From a virus, in the IMG/VR virus record IMGVR_UViG_3300029922_000007, positions 102,170 through 166,169 of that record: a stretch of 64,000 nucleotides of DNA; one strand, given 5' to 3'. The notes under the pieces are model-generated. The model was not told the origin of the DNA and did no database searches. It was given only the letters and a program-made list of their open reading frames with translations. Position numbers and translations under genes: made by a program. The stretch's first letter is position 1, and each line of letters starts with the position of its first letter. Below are positions 9,061 through 18,900 of the stretch, piece by piece.

Positions 9061-9251
9061 TTAAGTTTTGTTGGCTGTGCAGCAAGAAACTCTGGGGTCG
9101 TCACAAAGAAGTCTTGATAATTGATTACTATCCTAGGACCCTCCACAAGTCTTGTGCTAAGGACATTAAGCGAGAATCTGACTACCAGAAGGACAGAGAT
9201 GGAAGCTATCACTCCATGCATTGGGAGCCTATGGGCGCTTTTACGGATTAG
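9057..9251 (+). CDS. Small Cys/His protein, probable zinc binder
   Basis: This 64-residue protein is coupled by ATGA to the transglycosylase gene. CWLC (residues 5-8) followed by HKSC near residues 30-33 could form one zinc site. The rest is charged. Such treble-clef-like mini-proteins are frequent in large phages; no specific role can be given. Confidence 0.6.
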   Translation: MIKFCWLCSKKLWGRHKEVLIIDYYPRTLHKSCAKDIKRESDYQKDRDGSYHSMHWEPMGAFTD

Positions 9252-9253
9252 GA

Positions 9254-9282
9254 TTGACTCTTTAAGGTAGGTGTGATACTGT
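9254..9282 (+). promoter_or_regulatory. Sigma70-like promoter before endonuclease-like gene
   Basis: TTGACT (9254-9259), a 17-base spacer and TACTGT (9277-9282) form a good sigma70-type promoter. It leaves a leader of about 28 bases before the GTG at 9317. Confidence 0.55.
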
Positions 9283-9316
9283 CTTTTTAGGTAGAAAGCC
9301 TAGAAAGAGTTGATCC

Positions 9317-10567
9317 GTGGGAGTAAGTAGGATATCTGATAAACAACATTACGAAAACTTAAAAGATTGTGTTGAAAAACGCGGTGGTAAGCTAGTATCT
9401 GAAAAATACTTAGGATCTAGAATAAAGCTAACCATAGACTGCGGTAAGGGGCACGAATGGGACTCTATACCCCGAAATATAATCGTTCTGAAGTCTTGGT
9501 GTCCGTTTTGCGCTAAAACCAGAACTCCTGGGATTGAAGGTATGCAGGAATTGGCTCAAGGTCAGAATCTTGTGTGCTTAAATAAATTTAAAAAGGGGGA
9601 AGAAAACACTTTTCAGTGGAAATGTTTGTTGTGTGGCGACACCTTCATAAGAAGGTTGAGCCATATTAGAAGCAGACCCGGTTGTTCCAATTGTAAGGCT
9701 AGAAATTTAGGCGAAAGGGTTTGTAGGCTATCTTTTGAGGCAATCTTTGAATCGAAATTCCCCAATACACACATGTCATGGCTTATAAACAATAACGGAA
9801 ATACGCTAACCCTAGATGGGGTTAATACCGATCTTAAGATAGCATTTGAGCATCAAGGAGAACAGCATTTTAAATTTAAAAAACACTTTCATAGAAAGGA
9901 AGGCGCTCTAGAAGATATTATACGGAGGGATAATTTGAAGATTAAGCTTTGTGAGGAAAATGGATATAAATTAGCAATAGTGCCAGACCTAATCTGTGTA
10001 GGAAAAATATTTTCCTCTATAGAGTCAGGACAATCCCTTATCCCCATTCCCGAACCGATTTTATTGGCCTGTAAGAACGCTGGAATAATACTACCAGACA
10101 GCGTAAGATCGATACTGTTGGACTTAAAGAAAATTACCGGAAAAGAAAGCGATCAAATACTGGAATCTCTCAAAATTCATGCAAAAAATGGTGGGTTTAG
10201 TATACCTGACTGTCTTATTTATAGCATGCACGATACTCCAATAAAAGCTATTTGCTATAAGTGTGAGTACGAGTGGAACACAACACCTACAAGAATAAAA
10301 GTGGGAAAGGCGTGTCCTAGATGTGCTGGGACGTTAAGGCTAGAAATAGGTTGGTTCAAACAAGAAGCGGAAAGGCGCGGCGATGTCCTTTTATCTACTC
10401 AGTACAACGGCCTATCGAGCTTTATCGAAGTAAAATGCGGCAAATGTAGCCATATTAGGAAAGTGCTAGCGCAAAGCTTTAGAAAGGGGCATGGTTGCAA
10501 AAAGTGTTCAGATAAAGAAGGCGCCAAGAAAAGATTAGCAAATCAGCTCAGGTCAAGAGGCCAATAA
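9317..10567 (+). CDS. Putative Vsr/EDxHD-type homing endonuclease with zinc ribbons
   Basis: This 416-residue protein starts with GTG. It contains at least four zinc-ribbon-like Cys pairs: CPFC (62-65) and CLLC (103-106) in the N-terminal half, CYKC with CPRC, and CGKC with CKKC in the C-terminal half. Between them lies a nuclease-like core: TLDGVNTDLKIAFEHQGEQHF (about 165-185), an His-rich stretch, RRDNLKIKLCEENGY and an IVPDL strand. The Asp, Glu-His-Gln, Glu-His and RDxxK pattern resembles Vsr-fold EDxHD homing nucleases, which is my best assignment. It sits opposite to the tail genes, has its own promoter and overlaps the convergent tube-like gene by 25 bases, as a mobile gene would. Confidence 0.65.
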   Translation: MGVSRISDKQHYENLKDCVEKRGGKLVSEKYLGSRIKLTIDCGKGHEWDSIPRNIIVLKSWCPFCAKTRTPGIEGMQELAQGQNLVCLNKFKKGEENTFQWKCLLCGDTFIRRLSHIRSRPGCSNCKARNLGERVCRLSFEAIFESKFPNTHMSWLINNNGNTLTLDGVNTDLKIAFEHQGEQHFKFKKHFHRKEGALEDIIRRDNLKIKLCEENGYKLAIVPDLICVGKIFSSIESGQSLIPIPEPILLACKNAGIILPDSVRSILLDLKKITGKESDQILESLKIHAKNGGFSIPDCLIYSMHDTPIKAICYKCEYEWNTTPTRIKVGKACPRCAGTLRLEIGWFKQEAERRGDVLLSTQYNGLSSFIEVKCGKCSHIRKVLAQSFRKGHGCKKCSDKEGAKKRLANQLRSRGQ

Positions 10568-10974
10568 AGTACTTGGCCGATAAAAGAAAAGCTTACAGAG
10601 TAAACCCCCTTAGTCTGAACCGACTCAGAAATATTCGATACTTGTGCCTTAGGAATTGACCAGATTGTCTCGCCGCTTTGGCGATCTTCGAGTCTAAGGC
10701 TGCAGTAATTTGTTGCGGCCAAATTCGAAAATAAAGAGATCAAATTAGATCCCTGAAGTCCTCCGCTGTTGGTTATCCGCACTCCTTTACAGTTCCCCTT
10801 AACTACATTTTGTCCGCCAGTAGCTATTTCTTGCGGATAGGGAGAGTTGATCCCATAGATACTATAAGCGCCTTGATCCAACTCTATGGATACACTCTGA
10901 GTTATTGAAAAAATTTTATTGTTAACGTAGAGTCTACATCTAGCCCCAGTTATTACGAGCGATTGTTGCGCCAT
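10543..10974 (-). CDS. Tail-tube-like structural protein
   Basis: This 143-residue protein has a good Shine-Dalgarno (AAGGAG) 6 bases before its ATG. Its beta-rich sequence (ITGARCRLYVNNKIF, then ISESVQTKGVYSVSFSFIGQ near the end) has the size and strand pattern of tail-tube or tube-initiator folds such as XkdM. It lies just downstream of the baseplate genes, so it may instead be a small baseplate component. The last 25 bases overlap the convergent endonuclease-like gene. The fold assignment is inference. Confidence 0.55.
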   Translation of the reverse strand: MAQQSLVITGARCRLYVNNKIFSITQSVSIELDQGAYSIYGINSPYPQEIATGGQNVVKGNCKGVRITNSGGLQGSNLISLFSNLAATNYCSLRLEDRQSGETIWSIPKAQVSNISESVQTKGVYSVSFSFIGQVLYWPLDLS

Positions 10975-10983
10975 ATGAACTCC

Positions 10984-12915
10984 TTATGGTCCGTAAACAT
11001 AGTCAACTTCCGAGTAAACAGTTCCATATTTACCCAATCCGATGTCGTTAGGATACAGGATCGTAAAATTTACCGTAACGCCAGCAGCCACAACCGAACC
11101 AATAATTGTTTGGCAGTAGGACCTAGCGTTCGCTGTGTCTGTGAGATATCCTTGATAGTAGGAGCCGTCGCTTGGCAAAACGATCGGCGCTTTAGAGGTA
11201 ACCAAAAGAACCGAAGTTCCAACTGGATGATCTTTTTGAATGAAATATGCTGGACTAACAAGAAGAGTCCCAGAACTTGGGGCAGCTATATAAGGAATGG
11301 GACCTTCCTGATTTTCTCCGCCATAGTCAAAAATAAAGTACCCGCTTGCGTCTGGGAATCCTACAGAAGACCCGACTGTAATGACGTGACTAGTCTCGCC
11401 GTTGACATCTTCTGTCAGGGTAGTGCTAGCGCCACCGATCGTAAAACCTTGGCTCGGATCAAAAATATAGGGTCCTAGCGTTATTGGCAAACTCGGTCCG
11501 GCATCTGCGATGGTAGTTGGATCGACCACAGTCATCGTAACGACGTTATCTACTACAGTATAGGTCAGAGTTGGAAGAACCGCACTAACAGCATCAAAAA
11601 CCTTAGCGGCGACAGTGCCTGGCAAATCCTCGCTTCCAATATTGACTTCAATCCCAGTGTATCCATTTGGAGCAGGATCCGTATTTCCACCATCGACATT
11701 AAGCCAACCATAGTACTGGAACATCGACCCTAAATCGTCTATCAAATAGTAATCTGCTATACCGGTACTAGGATAGAAACTTCCTGCTTGCAGAACTAAT
11801 TGTACCACGGGCTGTTCTGTAACCCCATGCAGGTGCATTGAACCGATCCTGCTTCTTTCGATTATCTTTGTTGTAGCGGGCAAAAATATCTGTAGGGTAT
11901 TGGCCTGAACTTGATAAACTGCAGCATAGTATTGCTTATTTAGGATAGTTTCTCTAACTGGTGTGTAGAATAAAACAGCAGTATCTGTTCCCTGCACTAC
12001 AATTCCAGTACTTCCAAGTGGACTATAGATTTGAAAATACGCAATGTCTACAGCCCCACCTTGGGATGATATAATAGGATACGATCCTTCGTTACTAGAA
12101 GAAGCGAACCCTCCACCAAAAATATTCACGTACTGCTGAGGTTCAACCACTCCAAGATTTGGGTCTGCTCCACCTGTCCAAGTAAATCTTAAATTCCCGC
12201 CTGGTTGTTGACTGATAGTCCACTGAGTTGAAAAATTGCCCCCAGCTGGGACTGTTGCACTAAATGAAAGTACGTTTTCTGCTCTACCACCTAAGACTGT
12301 AATGGAAGAAGAAGCTCCAATAGTGCTAGATACTAATTGAACATAGTTTCCATTGCCATCATTATTTACGATCGCACTACCAGAAACACCCAAACGGCTC
12401 AATCCAATAGAAATAGCGTTTGCGATTTCCTGCGCACTTGCTGCAGCGATACTAGTAAACTGACTTGCATGAAAAGTAACAGTACTGGTATTTGCGCCAT
12501 CAAAGTTAACGATTAGGGTGTCGCCGTCTTGCAAATTATAGGGCTCTAAGTTTTGAGCGTTAGAGGTGGCTTTTACGAATTCATCGCCAAACACAATGTC
12601 CAGGATGTTATTGATTAGATCTCGTACTTGCTTTCTATTTTTAACTTGAATACCCAAAGCACTGAAGATGGTATCACTAAGCCCAATAGTAGGATCTCTG
12701 GTGATCCCATAGTTGGCCAAACGAAGGTCTAGAAAGGCTCCTTGGGCAGTACCGATATAGAGAGAATCGTTAACTGCAGCGGCTGAATTCACCAAATAAG
12801 TACTGCACGAGGATGCAATAGCATTAAGAATTGCTGTAGTATTAGGCCCATTAATATATTGGCTAAGATACTGTCTTAACTTTTTATATTCTGTTGCTGT
12901 ATCAGTGACTGCCAT
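10984..12915 (-). CDS. Baseplate structural protein with J-like N-terminal segment
   Basis: This 643-residue protein lies directly downstream of the giant baseplate-J-like gene. Its early segment (GAFLDLRLANYGITRDP, near residue 60) recalls the SSLDRLGVEYGIPRL motif of that protein, so it may be a second wedge component. The rest is beta-rich. Near residues 395-460 it carries a copy of the module YYGWLNVDGGNTDPAP, TGIEVNIG also found in the J-like protein and in the 441-residue protein at 47.7 kb. It starts 9 bases after the J-like gene with AAGGGA as a ribosome-binding site. A virion role is likely; the exact wedge position is unknown. Confidence 0.7.
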   Translation of the reverse strand: MAVTDTATEYKKLRQYLSQYINGPNTTAILNAIASSCSTYLVNSAAAVNDSLYIGTAQGAFLDLRLANYGITRDPTIGLSDTIFSALGIQVKNRKQVRDLINNILDIVFGDEFVKATSNAQNLEPYNLQDGDTLIVNFDGANTSTVTFHASQFTSIAAASAQEIANAISIGLSRLGVSGSAIVNNDGNGNYVQLVSSTIGASSSITVLGGRAENVLSFSATVPAGGNFSTQWTISQQPGGNLRFTWTGGADPNLGVVEPQQYVNIFGGGFASSSNEGSYPIISSQGGAVDIAYFQIYSPLGSTGIVVQGTDTAVLFYTPVRETILNKQYYAAVYQVQANTLQIFLPATTKIIERSRIGSMHLHGVTEQPVVQLVLQAGSFYPSTGIADYYLIDDLGSMFQYYGWLNVDGGNTDPAPNGYTGIEVNIGSEDLPGTVAAKVFDAVSAVLPTLTYTVVDNVVTMTVVDPTTIADAGPSLPITLGPYIFDPSQGFTIGGASTTLTEDVNGETSHVITVGSSVGFPDASGYFIFDYGGENQEGPIPYIAAPSSGTLLVSPAYFIQKDHPVGTSVLLVTSKAPIVLPSDGSYYQGYLTDTANARSYCQTIIGSVVAAGVTVNFTILYPNDIGLGKYGTVYSEVDYVYGP

Positions 12916-12924
12916 AAATTTCCC

Positions 12925-15900
12925 TTATGTTAGTAACGATACACTTATATCACTAAGTTGAACGACGAATGCTTTTTGGCCAGTAGCTAATACAATTTCG
13001 TCATTGTTTACATTATATGCTGGACTCACCATCACAACGCTGGTCACACCAGGGATCAGCCTTACAGTTTCCACGATAGAACTCAAGTCAATACTAACTC
13101 CCAAGGGATTCGATTCAATCAAGGAGTACACTGAAGCTTGGATCTGCTGAGTAATCTGGCTGAACGAAACACCAATATTAGTTCTTATGGCCAAAGAAAC
13201 TTTAACTCTGAAATCGAGAGGTTCTCTGATAAAAATATTAGTACCAGCCGCCGAGACTCCTGGGTAGCTGATTGGATCACGTGGATCGCCATAGATTACT
13301 CGATTTGATTCACCGATCAAACCCGTATCGTAGTTATACGAATCTATTCCAAGTCTAATCGTTGTTGGAAAGTTTAATTTTCCAAGTGCAGTCATAGTAA
13401 CACCAGCGCTCAGATCGATTTTTTCATATTGGGCAGATGTATTGAAAACGATATCGTTAAAGCTGGTAGTTCCTGGCTCAGATGCAACATATGCAACCTG
13501 TTTATAGCCGGTGTACTTGATACCTTCTTGCACAGAGAGAGATGAAAAATTACCAGCAACATTCGTATCGTATTGAGTAGAAATTACACCAGATACAACG
13601 ACAGATGTTGGACTCAAAACCTGCAAGATATTATAGGTTCCAGAATTGCCTGCTCCAAGAACGGTTCCATTAACGACAAACTTATCTCCGGGAACGGCAG
13701 CTTCGTATGGATAGAATTGAATCTGAGGACGATCTACGGAGAAAGTTACAGATGAGATTCCAGACTGTACCACAGCGGAAGGATTAACGACCGTCAAGAA
13801 TGGGGTTTGTCCGGTTTGAGTTACCACAAAGCTGAATGCGGCAGGCATCGAAACATCAACAGGAACATGGGTCGCGGCTGCAACAGTAGCAGTTACAGTA
13901 ACGACATTCCCACTTACAGAATGGGTCATCAAGGCCAAAGCTGAAAGGGCAGTATTGGTCTTAGTGGCAACCGTAGCTGCCGTATCTGGAGTAACACCAC
14001 CAACGACGGTCACTTCGATACCAGTAAAACCAGCAGGAGCCGGATCAGTATTTGAGCCACCAGATACATTATACCAAACGTAGTACTTATTAGCGTTTCC
14101 ACCGTTCCAAATTTCGAAGTAGTCTCCAGGACCAGTCGATGGGAAGGTTATAGCTGGGGGCATTGTAAATTGAACAATTTGTTGCTGTGAAGGTCCAGAT
14201 TGTTTTACAGTGAAGCTTCCTTGATTTGGGGTAGAGAAACCGGTTCCAAAAGTAACCACATCGCCTGGTTGGGCAACCCCTAAGAATGGAGCAGTTCCAG
14301 TTCCAGTCCAACTGAGAGTTTCGATCCCTCCAGAAACAGAAACATTAAATACAGTAGTAGCATCGTATCCAGTAGAAATAGTACCTGCAGTGCAGGTTAC
14401 TTCTTCTTCTACAGAGTTAGCATTTTCATACCAAACACTATCGTTGTTTTCACGAATGACTCGATATTCACCTTGATTGAGGGGGCTGAAGGGGGAAGCT
14501 AAAATCATCGTGTCGCCTTCAGAAACAGATGATGTAGCGGTGAAGTCTCCAGCTAGTACAATAGTCCCATTTTCAACTACTACGGATGGATTAGAAACGG
14601 TAAAGGACAATCCATCTGGAGATACTCCAGTTACAAAGAATGTCCCGTTATTGCCAGCGTTCGCCATCCTCGTAATGGTAATCAAGTCTCCAATAGAGAG
14701 ACCGGCAAAGTTGGCATTGCCAGCAGGTCCAGGAGGGGCTGACTGTGTGTTAATGGTTGCTGTATCGCTTAAGGTAACCGCTGCAGTCAAGGCGATTAGG
14801 GACCCATTTACGATGCCGCCAAGAGTGTTGATGATGCTTGCCTGAGCTACAATATTACCTTCAAAGGTTCCAGCACTTCCACTATTAATGGTAGCAGATG
14901 AACCCACAATCCAGAAGATGTCTGCTGCAGTAGCCCCACCAGTCAAAACCATAGTTGGAACCCCACCAGCTCCAGTTGTGAGGGTAGACGCCGCATAAAT
15001 GATGTATTGTCCTGCACCATTAAAAGTCAGGGTTGCAGGACCCGATGTGGCCAAGTTAAACGTCCCGCTAGATTCCTTATAATTCCCAGGAGTCAAAACT
15101 ACTCCATCGAGATCTGCAGAAATAGCAGTTCCGGCCAACCCAAGAGTTTGCATGCTAGTATATGCTGCTAGAGCATCATTTTGGGCGGTATTTGCTGCTG
15201 AGTTAGCCAAGTTAGTAGAGCCAGTAACGGTAAAAGTGCCGGTAACAGTAGATCCAGGATATTCACCCAAATTCCCATTAACTACGCTGGTTCCAACACT
15301 ATTAGTGATGGCAGAAGATGCCAAGATCCCATAGGTAGCTGCTGACGCTAAAGGGCTTGGAGGTGGGGTTGGAGTTGGAACAGAGGTGTACGTACCATCA
15401 GAAGATACGTTTACGGTCCAATTCCCAGTATCGTTAAAATTCACTGAAGAGCTAAAGTCGGGAGAAGTTCCAACCCCATTCCAGCTAAGGCAGGTCAACA
15501 ATCCTTGTTTTTCTACCCTGAAAGTATCTCCTACAACCCTAATACCGCTTCTAGGAGCGCCAAAGTAGAGTTGCGCAGTTTCTTGGTTCAGGAGTATGAT
15601 CGTAGATTGTCCATCTATCGGCGTATTTTGTAGAACGGTAACACTCGTGTTATTGCTGATCCCCGTATCTTTCGTTTGATAGTTTGCCGCTTGGAGTCTG
15701 AACCATTGATCGCTAGCTACTGCTTGACTGGCGATGCTGTTAGCGGAGATGGACATCTCATTGTTACCAAGTAGCTCCCCAGAAGTCAATACTGGAACGA
15801 CATATTCGTTACCACTTCCGCCTACGATTTGGATAGCTCCGACAGATCCCAATGTTTCCGTTGCGAGTTGGAGTTTGGTTCCACGATCGACCACTTCTAC

Positions 15901-18900
15901 AGTTCCAACGGTAGTAAACCCAGTTACAGCCAAGATAGACCAAAGCCTTTGGACTTGATCCATAGTAGTTGGAATAAGTCTGACTTCATCTCCACTTGTA
16001 AAGAAGCTATAACCTGTATCGCTAGGGTAGGTAAGTGGTTCTTTAAGGGTAAATTGTGGATTTCCAGTAACGTTGGAGCTTGCAATCCAGTTAATCCCAT
16101 CTTTTAGGAAGTAGAATGGATGTGTAAATCCGCTATCTTCGAAAGTACTCAAAGCGATAATGCCAGATCCAGTAGTTCCGCCGTCATTTACGATCGTGGA
16201 AGTAAAGTACTGTTTTAGATTTGCATTGATATAGGTATTTATTTGTGCTGCCGTAGTTGGGGTTGCAATATAAAAAGTAATCCCGTTTAGAATGGTAGTA
16301 ACTACTCCAGTTTGATTTACGGCGGTACCGGTTGGGACTTGAACACTAAAGGATGTAGAAGTTGGAGTAAATCCTACTGCAGAAGATACCTTGAATGTTC
16401 CAGTGTTTGCGATGTTAAATCCGGTCGATGACAAGATCGTAACGTACTCTCCACCAGACAAGAACAGGGCTGGGTTGCCAGGACCGGAAAGGGTAAAGGC
16501 CGAGAAAGCAATCGTAGAATCGCCAGTTCCGGAAGTCTTGGTTAAGATTCCAGACGCAAGAGGCGGCCCACCAGCGCTCATTGCCGTTATCGTCGTACCA
16601 ACAAGCGTAACCTTAGTCGCGGTGACAGTGAACGTTTGGCCATTACTCGTATAGGTCGCGCCAATAGTTGCAGCGGCTGCCGTTGGGACAGTGAAAGTAT
16701 ACACTCCGTCCCAATTATAGGTTACTTGATCTGTCCCAGCAGTAGGGGTATTAGGGGTTACCGTTACGTTCCAAAGAGTGCTTGGCGCAATAGAAGATGC
16801 AATTGGTGCTCCGGACTGTAGGCCGATCGAAACACTTACTTCATTGTTAGAAGTGACAGTAACCGTAGAATTAATGGGTTGATTGGCAGAAGTAGGGTAG
16901 ACATAGGAAACATTTACCGCTTCACCGCTTCGGCCCCAAAGGGTGGACCTGATCAAAAGCGCTGTTTGAGCATTTGATCCCTGAAGTACAAATTTTGGTT
17001 GCAATAGGACCTTGAAGTTTGAGAAATCAAAGCCAGCAAAGTTTGTGGCAAAGGAAGCAGTAGGGCCAGCATCCACATCGTATGCGTTGAAACTATAATC
17101 GTTAGCGGGCCAAGTGCTGTTAACTATGGCTCTCCTGTAAAGAGGCATAGTATAGGTTTCGCCAGCAGTATTGTTGTCTACGATGGTAACTACCGTATCG
17201 TTATATCCAAAGTCGAGTGGGTTGGCCACATAGTACCTATCAGCGATTCTAAGACGTCTAACGTTTGGATACTCTGGGAGGATGGTAATTGCGGTTCCAG
17301 AAGTTGCCCACATTTGAACATTTTCTTCAGAAGGCTGTTCGTCATCAATAAGGCCAGTTCCAGCAGTAGTAAGGGTGGTTCCAGCTATGATGGTGGTACC
17401 TACCGTGAAGAAAATTCCGTTGTTAGAATACACAGCCCCGGAAGTTGCGTTTGCAGAGGTAGTCGTAAAGACAAATTGTCCTGGAGCAGGCGATGTAAAC
17501 GCAGAGAAAGTAATCGTTGAATCTCCGGTTCCAGAAACTTTGGTAAGAACTGGGGATCCAGAAGAAGGCTGTGAGTTGACTACTGCTGCAGCGCTTAAAG
17601 TTACAGCGGCAGTCAAGGCAATTAAAGATCCGTTAACTGTTCCGCCGAGGGTATTGGTGATGGAGGCCTGCGCTATGATGTTACCTTGGAAGGTTCCAAT
17701 ATTCCCGCTATTGATGGTAGCTGAGCTGCCTACAATCCAGAAGATGTTCTTTGCTAAAGCCCCACCAGAGAGGACCATGGTTGGAACGCCACCAGCACCG
17801 GTAGTAAGGGTAGAAGCGGTGATAATGATGTACTGTCCTGCCCCATTAAATGTAAGAGTTGCAGGACCAGAGGTAGCTAAAGTCGCTGCACCGGAAGAGA
17901 AGCTATATACGCCTGGAGTCAGGGTTTGACCGTCCAAGGCGGAAGGAATGACAGTCCCTGGAGCTTCTGCTGCCATGGTAGTATAAGCGGCCAAGGCGTC
18001 GTTTTGGGCGGTATGGGCCGCGCCATTAGCTAAGTTTGTAGCTCCAGTAACCGTAAAAGAACCGGTAACGGTAGAGCCAGGATATTCACCCAAGCTGCCG
18101 TTAACAGTGCTAGTCCCGACGCTATTGGTGATAGCGGAAGCCGCCAAGATACCATAATCGGCGGCTGAAGCTAGTGGGCTCGTAGAAGGACCGCCAGTAA
18201 GAGAGGGCGAGCTACCATATGGGTTCAGGAAATTGATAATTTCATTTGGACCGAATTGACTCAAAGATCTGGTGGACGTGAAGTTGGTTAGATATGTATC
18301 GATAGGTTCAGCATAGGAATCAGCACTGATCGTAGAATGAAAGAAAAGTGGTAATTCGGCAGTAGTAGCCTGGGTTTCATAGAACGCTACAAGGGCGTCC
18401 TGACTAGAGCTATTAGCCTGAGTGGTAAATCCAAGAGCTTGTCCTTCGGCATCAGCCGTAACAATGGTAAGCTCGCCTTCAGTATTGAGGGTGTTGGTAG
18501 TAACTACGATATTCGTATTGTCGAATACAGTGAAGGTGGCTTCGTCCGTTTGAGCTTGGAGTTCAGCGGCAATAACATCCAATGTACTGGTCCCAGACGT
18601 TACTTCGAACTTCTGAGGAACGTTGTTGGTTCTAACAACTACTAAACCCTGAACATAGAGGGCGTTCGTTACTGGAGTTACCAGGGCAGCTTCAGCGGCT
18701 GTGACCTTAATAGTCAGAACGGATCCGGTTGCGGAATGAACTCTTCCTTCAAGTTGGTCAGTATCGGGAATTTCGGCAGACCAAATGATGACGTAGTCTC
18801 CGGGAAGAACATTCGAAAATGAATTAGCTCCAGAAGAAGTGTAGCTAACCAAATCTCCTGAGACAGAAACGGAAAGATTAGATCCGGATTGGATGGTTGG

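Noticed and set aside
17375-17929. Rightward 184-residue open frame in the J-like gene
   Set aside because: Antisense shadow of the first DUF3494 domain; the same kind of frame occurs opposite the other two copies.
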